Positions 1-8,871 of a stretch of DNA of 38,957 bases are shown piece after piece; the first letter of the stretch is position 1, and every line of letters starts with the position of its first letter. This DNA comes from Campylobacterota bacterium. Lineage in GTDB: Bacteria; Campylobacterota; Campylobacteria; Campylobacterales; Hydrogenimonadaceae. Under the pieces are notes generated by a model that searched no databases, was not told the origin of the DNA, and saw only the letters and a list, made by a program, of their open reading frames with translations. Location: contig JAADEJ010000092.1 in NCBI GenBank assembly GCA_013153475.1, positions 1 to 38,957 of the forward strand, written 5' to 3'. Both the position numbers and the translations under genes were made by a program.

Positions 1-1106
1 ATTTTCATACCGGGCATCCGTAAAGATTCACGAAGTCGGGTGACTTCGTCGGTTATGATGCCGAGGTCTTCGGCAATGAGCGGCATGGGGCCGAGATCTT
101 CGCCAAGTCGGTCGAAAAAGGCTTTCCCCGGCCCTTTGACCCATTCTCCGTCCGCCGCCGTTTCCGCTTCGGCGGAAATGGCCCAGTAGGATTCGAATCC
201 TCTGAAATGGTCGATGCGGACATGGTCGTAAAGACTCAGGGCGCGGGCCATGCGCCGACGCCACCATGCATACCCCTCTTTCGCCATGGCGTCCCACGCA
301 TAAAGCGGATTGCCCCAGCGTTGGCCCGTGGCGCTGAACGCGTCGGGGGGTACACCGGCGACCCGGCGGGGATAACCGTGATCATCCAGTTCAAAAAGAT
401 GGGAAGCGGCCCAGACATCGCTGCTGTCCTCAGCGACATAGATGGGCATATCCCCTACGATCTCTACCCCTTTCAAACGGGCGTAAGACCTGAGATTTTG
501 CCATTGCCTTTCAAAAAGAAACTGCCAAAAACGCCAACGATCCACAGCTTCCGTGTGGGCGGACGCAAAAGCTTTCAGGGCATCGGGATCCCGGCGGGCC
601 AACGCCGGTTCCCAACTCTGCCACGCCCTGCCACCGTGACGCTCCTTGAGAGCCATGAAGAGCGCATAGTCGTCCAACCAGTGGGACTCTTTGGCGCAAA
701 ATGTCTCAAACGCTTCCCGCAAAAGGCCGTTTCGGCGCATGGTTCGGTACGCCTGAAAAAGCAGAGGCAGTTTGTAGGCGCGTACCCGTTCGAAATCGAC
801 CCGCTCTTCCTCGAAATCGTCACGCGATCCGTGAAGGTTTTCGCAAATAAACCCCTCCTCTTCCAGCAGAGGCAGGTCGATCAGCAGCGGGTTGCCCGCG
901 AAAGCGGAGTAGCACTGGTAGGGAGAGTCGCCAAAGCCGGTAGGCCCAAGGGGTAACACCTGCCATATCCCTACCCCGCTCTCATGCAACCGGTCGATCC
1001 AGCGGTAGGCCCACCGCCCGAAAGAGCCTATGCCGTAAGGGCCGGGAAGGGAGGTTGGATGCAGTAAAATACCGGCCCGGCGCTTTTGAAAGAGGTCCGT
1101 CTCCAT
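1..1106 (-). CDS. malQ: 4-alpha-glucanotransferase (amylomaltase, GH77), 3' end cut off
   Basis: Cytoplasmic GH77 enzyme that transfers 4-alpha-glucan segments between maltodextrins and releases glucose, so short glycogen fragments can be recycled for phosphorylase or synthase. The visible 368 residues run from an ATG at 1106 to the left edge. They show the N-terminal GILLHPTSLPGPYGIG block, VGDMPIYVA (217-225), the nucleophile Asp299 in VRIDHFRG and the acid/base Glu346 in IAEDLG. Family proteins are about 500 aa, so roughly 130 residues, including the third catalytic Asp, lie outside the window. The ATG is only 2 nt after the moeA stop codon and has no clear Shine-Dalgarno, suggesting translational coupling. 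It is the most distal operon member seen. Identification is firm. Confidence 0.96.
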   Translation of the reverse strand, partial: METDLFQKRRAGILLHPTSLPGPYGIGSFGRWAYRWIDRLHESGVGIWQVLPLGPTGFGDSPYQCYSAFAGNPLLIDLPLLEEEGFICENLHGSRDDFEEERVDFERVRAYKLPLLFQAYRTMRRNGLLREAFETFCAKESHWLDDYALFMALKERHGGRAWQSWEPALARRDPDALKAFASAHTEAVDRWRFWQFLFERQWQNLRSYARLKGVEIVGDMPIYVAEDSSDVWAASHLFELDDHGYPRRVAGVPPDAFSATGQRWGNPLYAWDAMAKEGYAWWRRRMARALSLYDHVRIDHFRGFESYWAISAEAETAADGEWVKGPGKAFFDRLGEDLGPMPLIAEDLGIITDEVTRLRESLRMPGMK

Positions 1107-1108
1107 CG

Positions 1109-2359
1109 TCAGGGGATATTGTAGGCGTCGTTGAGTTCGGAAGACGGTTTTATATCAAACAATATGACCTTGATATCCTCCCCCGCTTCGGGCATCTTCC
1201 GCCCTGCTTCGAAAACCGCCACGCAATCGGCTTCCATCAGCGGGGTGAGCATACCCGATCCCACTTTGTTGTTGCGCACGGCGTGGAATTTTCCGTCTAT
1301 CAGCTTTCCGAGCACCAGGTTGGCCCGGGTGGGCTTGGCTTTGAAAGGCGCGGCGTTTTGAACCGTGACATAGGGGTAATAAGGATGCCTGTTTCCCTGC
1401 ATTTTGTTTAGAACCGGAATGGAGAGCAAAAAGAGGTTCAACAGTGTGGTCAGCGGATTGCCGGGCATGGCCATGACAAAAGTTTGACCCATCAACCCCA
1501 TCATGGTGGGACGGCCCGGTTTGACGTTGACGCCGTGAAAAAGGGGGGCTTGCATACCGTTGGCTTCAAATGCTTCGGCCAGGTAATCGGCCTCCCCCAT
1601 GCTGATGCCGCCGGTTGTAATGATGACATCGTATCCCTTCAGCTCCCCGATAAAACGGATGGTTGCCTCTTTTTCATCGGGAATGCTTCCAATATATGAG
1701 GGTGAAAAACCGGCCCGTTTCAAAAAGGCGATCACGCCGAATCCGTTGGCGTTGTAGATGGTGCGCGCGTCGGCCTCTTCCCAGGGCTCTTTGAGCTCAC
1801 TGCCGCTGCTGGCTACGGCGATACGGAGGGGGGTGTAGACTTTGACGGCGGTAATGCCCTGCGCCGAGAGCATGGCGATATGCGCCGGCGTGAGGCATTC
1901 CCCTTTTTCAATGAGAACGGCGCCGACCTTTTGCTCCTCCCCTCTTTTGCGAAGGTTGTCACCCTTTTTGATGGTTTCGGGCAGGCGTACCCAATCTTCT
2001 CCCAATTCGGGACACTTCTCTATGGGAACGACACAATCGGCGTCTTCTGGCACTTTGGCTCCGGTCATGATCTTGTAACACGTTCCATCTTCAAGACAGG
2101 GGACTATCTCCATGCCCGCCAGAATCGTGGCGACGACCCGCACCCTTTTGCCGGCATCACCGGCTTTGACGGCAAAACCGTCCATGGCGGAGTTATCAAA
2201 TGCCGGCAGATCTTTGCGGCAGACAATCTCTTCGGCCGTTACCCGTCCAAGCGCGTCCCACAATCCTATGGTTTCGGTATGTCGCACAAGCGGCGCGTTT
2301 GTCATGGCCAGTTGGAGGGCTTCGCCGAATCCGGGGGTGTCGAGTCGCTTGATTTCCAT
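1109..2359 (-). CDS. moeA: Molybdopterin molybdenumtransferase MoeA
   Basis: 416-aa MoeA, which inserts molybdate into adenylylated molybdopterin in the last step of molybdenum cofactor synthesis. Visible family motifs: DNSAMDGFAVKAGD (55-68), the molybdate-loop stretch TGAKVPEDADCVVPIE (99-114), SSGSELKEPW (184-193), TTGGISMGEADY (248-259) and MAMPGNPLTTLLN (297-309). The open frame extends upstream to 2458, but the ATG at 2359 is chosen because AAAGGAGTCTT lies directly in front and the protein there begins with the usual MoeA N-terminus (MEIKRLDT). It sits between the antiporter (40 nt gap) and malQ (2 nt gap). It has no obvious biochemical link to glycogen genes; co-transcription is inferred only from spacing. 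Confidence 0.95.
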   Translation of the reverse strand: MEIKRLDTPGFGEALQLAMTNAPLVRHTETIGLWDALGRVTAEEIVCRKDLPAFDNSAMDGFAVKAGDAGKRVRVVATILAGMEIVPCLEDGTCYKIMTGAKVPEDADCVVPIEKCPELGEDWVRLPETIKKGDNLRKRGEEQKVGAVLIEKGECLTPAHIAMLSAQGITAVKVYTPLRIAVASSGSELKEPWEEADARTIYNANGFGVIAFLKRAGFSPSYIGSIPDEKEATIRFIGELKGYDVIITTGGISMGEADYLAEAFEANGMQAPLFHGVNVKPGRPTMMGLMGQTFVMAMPGNPLTTLLNLFLLSIPVLNKMQGNRHPYYPYVTVQNAAPFKAKPTRANLVLGKLIDGKFHAVRNNKVGSGMLTPLMEADCVAVFEAGRKMPEAGEDIKVILFDIKPSSELNDAYNIP

Positions 2360-2399
2360 AAGACTCCTTTGGGCGTAGTTACGTCTGGGCAATTTTACC

Positions 2400-3593
2400 C
2401 TATTTGGGCTTTTGCCCCAAACGATCGGCCAACGGACGGGCGCTGAGGCCGTGGGCAAAGATACTCAGCAAAACCGTCAACGCCACTGTCGCGAAAAGCG
2501 CGGCATGGGAGTGGAGCGTCTTGAGGCTCTCGGCGGCAATGAGCAGATACAACACCGACGCCACGCCTCTCGGGCCGAACCATCCGAGAAAAAGGGTCTC
2601 TTGCCACGATGTTTTCGTTCCGATAAGCGACAGGGCCGCAGGCGCCATGCGAAAAAGCGTCAGGCTCAAAAGCGAAAAGAGTAGAACCCTGTAATCCCAT
2701 GCGCCGACCGCTTCGGGAATGATGACCAGGCCGAAAACCAGGAAAATAATCATGGAGAGCAGTTCCCCTTCGCTGTGGGCAAAGGCGGCAATGTGTCTTT
2801 TTAGAACCTGACTGTAGTTACCGGCGAAGAGTCCCGCGAAATAGGCGGCTATGAAACCGTTGCCTCCAAACGCCTCGGCGAGATAGTATGAGAAGATGGC
2901 GAGCGCGACGGGAATCAGGTCGAAATAGTGGCCGTCCGCCCAGTCGTGTTTCCTGCTCAGGTTGGCCAGTTTCGCGCCCGTGTATCCGGCTGCCGCTCCC
3001 CACAGGCCGCCAAACAGTATCTGTTTGATCACATAACCGAACCATCCCTGCCCTTCTCCGCCTTCGGCGATGACCCCAAGAACCGTGACGAAGAGAGGAA
3101 ACACGATGCCGTCGTTCAGACCGCTTTCGACATTGACGGTATCGCGAATTCTTGCGGGAATCCGGGGATCGGTGACCACCGCTTTGCCCAAGGCGGCGTC
3201 AGTGGGGGCCAGAATGAGCGCCAGCAGCAGAAGATAGAGAACGGACTCTTCCGGAAAAAAGTATGTTCCGGCACCCGCGGTGATCAGTATGGTCAGAGGA
3301 AGGGCCGCAAAAAGCAGCCGCAAAGGCAACCGGCTCCATTGCTTGAGTCTATGTAACGATACGCCCGCCGCATCGGCGAAGAGAATGATGATCAGCGCCA
3401 CTTCCGCCAAGGTCCTGACCGCCCCGCTTTCAAGATGGACGGGCCGGTTTCCAAACGCGAGAGGAGAGAGCAGAATGCCGACAGCGGTAAAAACCATGGG
3501 CCCGCTGATATTGAGCCGTTCGAGGCGTCTGGAGAAGTAGCCGTATCCCAGTATGACGAGGGCGATACCCAGAAGTGTCAGGTTCTCATGCAA
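2400..3593 (-). CDS. CPA1-type monovalent cation/proton antiporter
   Basis: 397-aa polytopic inner membrane protein of the Na+/H+ exchanger (CPA1, NhaP-like) fold, exchanging Na+ or K+ for protons. Hydrophobic segments fill the whole length (about 12 helices) and there is no C-terminal regulatory or TrkA domain. Family-diagnostic polar motifs are visible: APTDAALG at 129-136 and VESGLNDG at 155-162, where N160-D161 is the ion-binding pair. The start is TTG at 3593: no in-frame ATG lies nearby and AAAGGA sits 6-7 nt upstream, overlapping the stop of the porin gene. The transported ion cannot be read from sequence. Confidence 0.88.
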   Translation of the reverse strand: MHENLTLLGIALVILGYGYFSRRLERLNISGPMVFTAVGILLSPLAFGNRPVHLESGAVRTLAEVALIIILFADAAGVSLHRLKQWSRLPLRLLFAALPLTILITAGAGTYFFPEESVLYLLLLALILAPTDAALGKAVVTDPRIPARIRDTVNVESGLNDGIVFPLFVTVLGVIAEGGEGQGWFGYVIKQILFGGLWGAAAGYTGAKLANLSRKHDWADGHYFDLIPVALAIFSYYLAEAFGGNGFIAAYFAGLFAGNYSQVLKRHIAAFAHSEGELLSMIIFLVFGLVIIPEAVGAWDYRVLLFSLLSLTLFRMAPAALSLIGTKTSWQETLFLGWFGPRGVASVLYLLIAAESLKTLHSHAALFATVALTVLLSIFAHGLSARPLADRLGQKPK

Positions 3594-3604
3594 CGGCGAT
3601 CCTT

Positions 3605-4897
3605 TCAGTCGATAAGCAATACGAAACGAAATTGGAATATATCGGTTCGACTGGTGCCATCGTCGATCCCCGCGGCGGGAACGGGACCCTGTAGACGGAC
3701 ACGGCTGTATTGCAGGTGAAACTGCGTCTGGCGGGTCGGATGCCAGATGGCTCCCAGGGAGGTGATGCCCATTTTCCCCCCTTCGATACCGTTGTCCCGA
3801 AGGTCGAGATAGGAGTAACGGGCGGAAAGCTCAAGCGCGCCCCACCCCCCTTCCGTAACGGGTCGCAGGGGTCGAACGCGTCGCACGGCACCCCGCAGGC
3901 GGTTGTACCCCCGGTGCTCACCGGTGACAAACCAGTTGATCGAGGCGTGCCATCCTTCGAAACGGTATCGCGCCGTCCGGGCATCGACTTCCTGAACGCT
4001 GTATTCGGCATCTAGCCACCATGGTCCCGCCAGCCAGCTGCTTTCAAGGTTCAGAAGCGTCGCAGAGTGGGCGGGTATGTCACCGGTGTCAAGCCACGGA
4101 TCGCAAAAGGAGAACTCCGGCCCTACCTTATAGCGTACCGAGCCTGAAGCCGCGTCGTTGTAACGATAGGCCGCCCCCAGGTGCCAAAGCTCCTCTTTTA
4201 GCGGGCTCTCGTAAGCCACGCCGCTGATGCGGGCTACATAACGGGTATCGCTATGGGCAAAACCTTTCTGCCCCTTTTCGAGCCAATCGTTGAAGACGCC
4301 CAGGCGCAGGGTCATCTCCCCTTCGGCAAGCAGATCGCTGTAGAGAATACCGTCGGCCCGGGTAGGGGTAAAGGCATCCACGTGCATGGGGCGCTCCATT
4401 ACCTGTTCAAAGACCAGTCCCATCATACGGCTCATGCCGTCGGGTTCCTTCATCTTTCCAATGCGCAGGCGGCCGTGATATTTTGAGAGCGGCAGGCTGA
4501 CGGAAGCGTCCAGTACGGAGATAGCGTCCTGCGTGTCGCTGTCGTAATCCTGCATGACGGAATTGACGGAGATGGAAAAAAGGTATATCCATGGATGGTC
4601 GAAATTGATCGTTCCCGCCGCGCCGAGCCGTAGGCCGCGTACGTCCCATCGTTCGTATCGCCCCATATCGCCGACCTGGCGGATACTCTTGCCGTTTTGC
4701 CCGAAAAGGGCGGCGTCAAGTCCCAGCAGGCCTACGGCCCGCATATTTATCCAGCGGGTATTGAGGGCGTTCCAATCGTATGCTTTGGCGTCGTAACTCT
4801 TTTTGACGGCATCCTCGAAAGTCCAGGGCGCGGCCCCGGCGGAGACGACCAGCGCCAAAAAAGTCGCCGAAAAGGTTTTACAAAGGGGGTTACTCAT
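3605..4897 (-). CDS. OprO/OprP-type (phosphate-selective porin family) outer membrane porin
   Basis: 430-aa predicted outer membrane beta-barrel. Residues 1-22 form a signal peptide ending around AGAAPW. The rest alternates short amphipathic strands rich in Trp/Tyr with turns and ends with the alternating aromatic/hydrophobic strand IFQFRFVLLID, typical of barrels although the last residue is Asp rather than Phe. The pattern (RLRIGKMKEPDGMSR, then MERPMHVDAF, ADGILYSDL, LRLGVFNDWL) matches the Porin_O_P family. Family members take phosphate, polyphosphate or other anions; substrate here is unknown. Its ATG overlaps the stop of the upstream small periplasmic gene (8-nt ATGAGTAA), so translation is probably coupled. 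The name reflects the fold, not a proven phosphate preference. Confidence 0.8.
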   Translation of the reverse strand: MSNPLCKTFSATFLALVVSAGAAPWTFEDAVKKSYDAKAYDWNALNTRWINMRAVGLLGLDAALFGQNGKSIRQVGDMGRYERWDVRGLRLGAAGTINFDHPWIYLFSISVNSVMQDYDSDTQDAISVLDASVSLPLSKYHGRLRIGKMKEPDGMSRMMGLVFEQVMERPMHVDAFTPTRADGILYSDLLAEGEMTLRLGVFNDWLEKGQKGFAHSDTRYVARISGVAYESPLKEELWHLGAAYRYNDAASGSVRYKVGPEFSFCDPWLDTGDIPAHSATLLNLESSWLAGPWWLDAEYSVQEVDARTARYRFEGWHASINWFVTGEHRGYNRLRGAVRRVRPLRPVTEGGWGALELSARYSYLDLRDNGIEGGKMGITSLGAIWHPTRQTQFHLQYSRVRLQGPVPAAGIDDGTSRTDIFQFRFVLLID

Positions 4898-5309
4898 CCA
4901 GGAACGGGCAGTTTTGCTTGGTGACTACCACATCGAAAAGCGGCCGTTTGGTGGCGGCGGAGATGTAACGGTAGACCATGGTGATACCGCTTTTCAAAAA
5001 CCTGGCGGCGCTGCGGCAAATGCCTGCCGTGACGTGCCTGGTCATGCGTTCCTTGCCTTCGGCGATCAGCGCTTCGTCACTTTTGGGGCCGGCGGAGACG
5101 GTGAAGATATGCACCAGTCGCGTGCCGTCGGCTTTTATCCCCACCAGGGTCGTAAAACGATCAATCCGGCGGGGCAGTCCCTTGGCAAGTGACTCGGCCG
5201 CCGCTTTGACCACCTCGATGTTCTGCTTGCGTACTTTCTCATCCATTGTAGACGGTTGGGCCCAAAGGCCGAACGTCAAGAGCAGTAATGCCGTAAAAGC
5301 TCTTTTCAT
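4890..5309 (-). CDS. Small secreted protein of unknown function with two cysteines
   Basis: 139-aa protein not recognised as a named family. Residues 1-17 are a signal peptide ([17 protein letters not shown], cleavage near AQP), so the mature protein of about 120 aa is periplasmic. Only two cysteines are present, Cys98 (AGICRS) and Cys134 (TKQNCPF), which could form one disulfide. Between them lies [20 protein letters not shown], with alternating beta-strand character. The ATG at 5309 overlaps the pgi stop (ATGA) and has AAGGAG 8-9 nt upstream; the GTG at 5318 abuts that site and is rejected. It is directly followed by, and overlaps, the porin gene, so a joint envelope role is plausible but unproven. 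Confidence 0.75.
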   Translation of the reverse strand: MKRAFTALLLLTFGLWAQPSTMDEKVRKQNIEVVKAAAESLAKGLPRRIDRFTTLVGIKADGTRLVHIFTVSAGPKSDEALIAEGKERMTRHVTAGICRSAARFLKSGITMVYRYISAATKRPLFDVVVTKQNCPFLDE

Positions 5310-6940
5310 CGGTTCCACTCCTTAAATCGTTCAATCAATCCCGCCGTGGAGGTGTCGAAGCCGTCGGTTGCGGCGTCGTCGCGCAATGCGGGCAAAATCT
5401 CCCTGGCCAGCTCTTTGCCCAGCTCCACGCCCCACTGGTCGAAACTGTAAATGTTCCAGATCACACCCTGGGTGAATATTTTGTGCTCATAGAGCGCGAT
5501 CAGCGCCCCCAGCGTAAACGGATCGATCCTATCCAAAAGTATCGTGGTCGTGGGCCGGTCGCCCGGAAAGACCTTGAAAGGCGCCAGTTCGTCCGGCGTG
5601 CCTTCGGCCAACACCTCCTCAAGCGTTTTGCCAAACGCCAGGGCACGGGTCTGGGCGAAGACGTTGGAGAGCAGCAGGGTGTGGTGTTCTCCAACGGGGT
5701 TGTGGCTTTTGGCCGGGGCGATGAAGTCGCAGGGAACCAGTTGGGTGCCCTGGTGAATCAGCTGGTAAAAGGCGTGCTGGCCGTTGGTACCGGGCTCTCC
5801 CCAGAGTACCGGACCGGTCTGGTAGGTCACGGGCCGGCCGTTTCGGTCAACCGACTTGCCGTTGGACTCCATGTCGGCCTGTTGCAGATAGGCGGGGAAG
5901 CGGTGGAGGTACTGATCGTAAGGCAAAACGGCGTGGGTAGCCGCGCCGTGAAAGTTGCGGTACCACACCCCCAGCATGGCCAGAACAACCGGAATGTTTT
6001 GATGAAGCGGGGTGTGACGGAAGTGATTGTCCATGGCATGTGCCCCCCGCAGCAGCGCCATAAAGTTCTCAAACCCCACCGTCAAAGCAATGGAGAGCCC
6101 GATGGCCGACCAGAGCGAATAACGCCCCCCTACCCAATCCCAGAAAACAAACATATTATCAGGATCGATGCCGAACGCCTCCACCGCCTCCTTGTTGGTG
6201 CTGACGGCGACAAAGTGGTGTTTGACGGCCTCTTTGCCCAGTCTCTCTTCCAGCCACGCCCTGGCGGTTTGGGCGTTGGCCATGGTCTCTTGGGTTGTAA
6301 AGGTTTTGGACGCGACAATAAAGAGCGTGGTTTCAGGATCGAGGGTTTTGAGGGTTTCAGCGATATGGGTGCCGTCTACGTTGCTGACAAACCGGGGGGT
6401 GATCCCCTCTTTCCAAAAAGGTTTCAGCGCTTCGGTGACCATGACCGGTCCAAGATCAGACCCCCCGATGCCGATGTTGACCACGTGACTGACCGGTTTA
6501 CCCGTCGCGCCGAGCCACCGCTGTTCGTGAACGTCCCGGCAAAACAGCTCCATCTTTTTCAATACCGCCCGAACATCGGGCATCACGTCACGTCCGTTAA
6601 CATAGACGGGAGTGTCGGAGAGGTTGCGCAAAGCCGTATGCAAAACGGCCCGCCCTTCGGTACGGTTGATTATCTCCCCTTCAAACATCGCCTCCGTCGC
6701 GCTTTTGACCTCACACGCCAGTGCCAGCTCCATCAAAGCGGCAAAGATCTCATCTTCTATCAGGTGTTTGGAAAAGTCCACGATCATGCGCCCCTGAAAG
6801 TCAAGGCTGAAGCGCGTAAAGCGGTCGGGCTCTTCGCTAAAACGCCGGCGCAGGTTTCGTCCCGCTCCCTTCTCGTAGAGCGATTTGAGTTTTTGCCAGG
6901 CGGGTGTGGAAACAGGAGAGATATGTTTCATGCGACTCAC
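5306..6940 (-). CDS. pgi: Glucose-6-phosphate isomerase
   Basis: 544-aa cytoplasmic enzyme interconverting glucose-6-P and fructose-6-P, linking the glycogen pool to the phosphofructokinase encoded upstream. Full length for the family. Motifs: [12 protein letters not shown] (sugar-phosphate loop), SKTFTTQET, and the PGI signature region containing [30 protein letters not shown] with the catalytic Glu, and the C-terminal [11 protein letters not shown] with the conserved Lys. The GTG at 6940 overlaps the glgB stop (GTGA), with GAAGGAG about 10 nt upstream; an ATG three codons in (6931) is the alternative start, but it lies 19 nt from that site. The gene overlaps the following small periplasmic gene by 4 nt. 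Confidence 0.96.
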   Translation of the reverse strand: MSRMKHISPVSTPAWQKLKSLYEKGAGRNLRRRFSEEPDRFTRFSLDFQGRMIVDFSKHLIEDEIFAALMELALACEVKSATEAMFEGEIINRTEGRAVLHTALRNLSDTPVYVNGRDVMPDVRAVLKKMELFCRDVHEQRWLGATGKPVSHVVNIGIGGSDLGPVMVTEALKPFWKEGITPRFVSNVDGTHIAETLKTLDPETTLFIVASKTFTTQETMANAQTARAWLEERLGKEAVKHHFVAVSTNKEAVEAFGIDPDNMFVFWDWVGGRYSLWSAIGLSIALTVGFENFMALLRGAHAMDNHFRHTPLHQNIPVVLAMLGVWYRNFHGAATHAVLPYDQYLHRFPAYLQQADMESNGKSVDRNGRPVTYQTGPVLWGEPGTNGQHAFYQLIHQGTQLVPCDFIAPAKSHNPVGEHHTLLLSNVFAQTRALAFGKTLEEVLAEGTPDELAPFKVFPGDRPTTTILLDRIDPFTLGALIALYEHKIFTQGVIWNIYSFDQWGVELGKELAREILPALRDDAATDGFDTSTAGLIERFKEWNR

Positions 6941-8871
6941 GGCTTTTCTTCTCCTTCCTGTGGCGTTTGGGCCCGAAAAAGGGCCACTTCCAACGGTCCC
7001 ATATCCAAAAGGGCACTGTTTGGGCGGCCGCAGCAGGGGACGGCCTGGGGGCGGAGGATTCTGGGGTTTTGGGGCAGGTCACCGCCGTAGCGCTCCCATC
7101 GGGAGTTGAACACCTCCTCCCAAACCGTTGTGTCCGGCAGCGGGATTCTATACCCCTCCTGGGCCGATCCGGCGAAACGGCAGACCGCCAGCACGGGGGC
7201 GTGCGTCTCTTCGGCCCTGCGTATAAAAACCAGGGTGTTACGCTCGGCGTCGTCGGCGTTGAGCCACGCGAACCCCTCCCGCCGTGTGTCGTAGCGATGG
7301 AGGGCCGGTTCTTCTCGGTAGAGGCGGTTAAGGTCGGCTACGAGGTTTTGCACCCCTTTGTGTAGAGGATGTTTGAGTAACTCCCACGGGAGAGAGCCCG
7401 CGTAGTCCCACTCGGTGGGTTGGGCCAACTCGTTGCCCATAAAAAGGAGCTTCTTGCCCGGGTGCGCGGCCATGTAGGCCAGCATGGCCCGCAGATTGGC
7501 CGCTTTAAAGGCGGGATCGCCGGGCATTTTGCCAAAAAGTGATCCCTTCAGGTGCACCACCTCATCGTGGCTGAAGGGTAGGACGAAGTTTTCGTCAAAG
7601 GCGTACCAGAGGCTGAAGGTGACGGTGTTGTGATTGCCCCGGCGGTAGACGGGATCGAGGGAGAAGTATTTGAGGGTATCGTGCATCCACCCCATGTTCC
7701 ATTTAAAACCAAACCCCAGTCCTCCCGCGTCCACGGGACGGGTCACGCCGTCATAGGCCGTCGACTCCTCCGCCACGGTGAAGATGCCGGGAAAGTCGGC
7801 GTAGAGCGTACGGTTGAGCTGTTTGAGAAAGTCGGCGGCCTCCAGGTTGCGGTTGTCGCCGTAGCGGTTGGGGAGCCACTCCCCCTCTTCTCTGGCATAA
7901 TCAAGGTAGAGCATACTGGCCACCGCGTCGACACGGATCGCGTCGATATGGTAACGGGCCATCCAGTAGTGGGCGCTGGAGAGAAGAAAAGCCCGTACCT
8001 CGTTGCGCCCGTAGTTGAAGATGGCGCTCTCCCACTGGGGATGGTAACCCAGCCTGGGGTCTTGATGCTCAAAAAGGCAGGTGCCGTCAAAGTTGGCCAG
8101 GCCGTGGCCGTCGGTGACGAAGTGGCTGGGCACCCAGTCCAGGATGACACCGATACCTCGGCGGTGAAGGGTATCGACAAAAGCCATAAAGGATTCCGGC
8201 GGGCCGAAACGGGCCGTCGGGGCGAAGTAGCCGGTTACCTGGTAGCCCCACGAGCCGTCGAAAGGGTATTCGGTCACGGGCATGAGTTCCACGTGGGTAA
8301 AACCGTTCTCCTCGGCGTAGTCGGCCAACGCTTCGGCGGCCTCGGTGTAGGAGAGGGGCGTGCCGTCGGGGTGGCGCCGCCAGGAGGCCAGGTGCACTTC
8401 ATAAATGGCGATGGGCGCGGTGTGGGGCGTAAAATCGGCACGCTGTCGCATCCACTCGCCGTCTCGCCAATCGTGTACGGGGCCGTCGCAGATAATGGAA
8501 GCGGAGGCGGGCGGCTTTTCGGTCCGTCGGGCAAAAGGGTCGGCTTTTTGCCGCTCTTCTCCGTCATATCCAACAATATGAAACTTATAGGTCTGGCCGG
8601 CCCGGGCCTCTTGCGTAAAGCCTTCCCAGATACCCGAACCGTCGTTTCGCAGCCGCAGGGGGTGGCGCCCGGGGGTATAGCCGTTGAAGTCGCCCACCAC
8701 CGAAACGGCACGGGCATTGGGCGCCCAGACGGCAAAGTAGACCCCCCTCCTCTCTTTTTGGGTTACGACATGGGCGCCCAGCTTCTCGTAGAGACGGGTG
8801 TGGGTACCCTCTTTGAAAAGGTAGATATCCCCGTCATTCAGGAGAGAGATGCCGTAGTCCATGGCGCTCAT
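6937..8871 (-). CDS. glgB: 1,4-alpha-glucan branching enzyme (GH13)
   Basis: 644-aa glycogen branching enzyme: cuts an alpha-1,4 chain and re-attaches it as an alpha-1,6 branch. Order: short N-terminal region, CBM48-like domain at about 40-130 ([21 protein letters not shown]), GH13 barrel, C-terminal all-beta domain. Catalytic residues are visible: Asp315 ([10 protein letters not shown]), Glu368 (VAEEST) and Asp436 (FSHDEV). The His-containing GH13 region I is DWVPSHFV (245-252). Length suits the short branching enzymes without the extra N1 module of E. coli GlgB (728 aa). The ATG overlaps the glgA copy 1 stop (ATGA), with AAGAGG upstream; an alternative ATG is three codons in. Confidence 0.97.
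   Translation of the reverse strand: MSAMDYGISLLNDGDIYLFKEGTHTRLYEKLGAHVVTQKERRGVYFAVWAPNARAVSVVGDFNGYTPGRHPLRLRNDGSGIWEGFTQEARAGQTYKFHIVGYDGEERQKADPFARRTEKPPASASIICDGPVHDWRDGEWMRQRADFTPHTAPIAIYEVHLASWRRHPDGTPLSYTEAAEALADYAEENGFTHVELMPVTEYPFDGSWGYQVTGYFAPTARFGPPESFMAFVDTLHRRGIGVILDWVPSHFVTDGHGLANFDGTCLFEHQDPRLGYHPQWESAIFNYGRNEVRAFLLSSAHYWMARYHIDAIRVDAVASMLYLDYAREEGEWLPNRYGDNRNLEAADFLKQLNRTLYADFPGIFTVAEESTAYDGVTRPVDAGGLGFGFKWNMGWMHDTLKYFSLDPVYRRGNHNTVTFSLWYAFDENFVLPFSHDEVVHLKGSLFGKMPGDPAFKAANLRAMLAYMAAHPGKKLLFMGNELAQPTEWDYAGSLPWELLKHPLHKGVQNLVADLNRLYREEPALHRYDTRREGFAWLNADDAERNTLVFIRRAEETHAPVLAVCRFAGSAQEGYRIPLPDTTVWEEVFNSRWERYGGDLPQNPRILRPQAVPCCGRPNSALLDMGPLEVALFRAQTPQEGEEKP

Noticed and set aside
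5483-7090. 535-codon open frame on the plus strand opposite pgi and the end of glgB
   Set aside because: It is antisense to a fully motif-verified pgi, its translation is Arg/Gly/Val-rich without domains, and it has no ribosome binding site. High GC creates such shadow frames.
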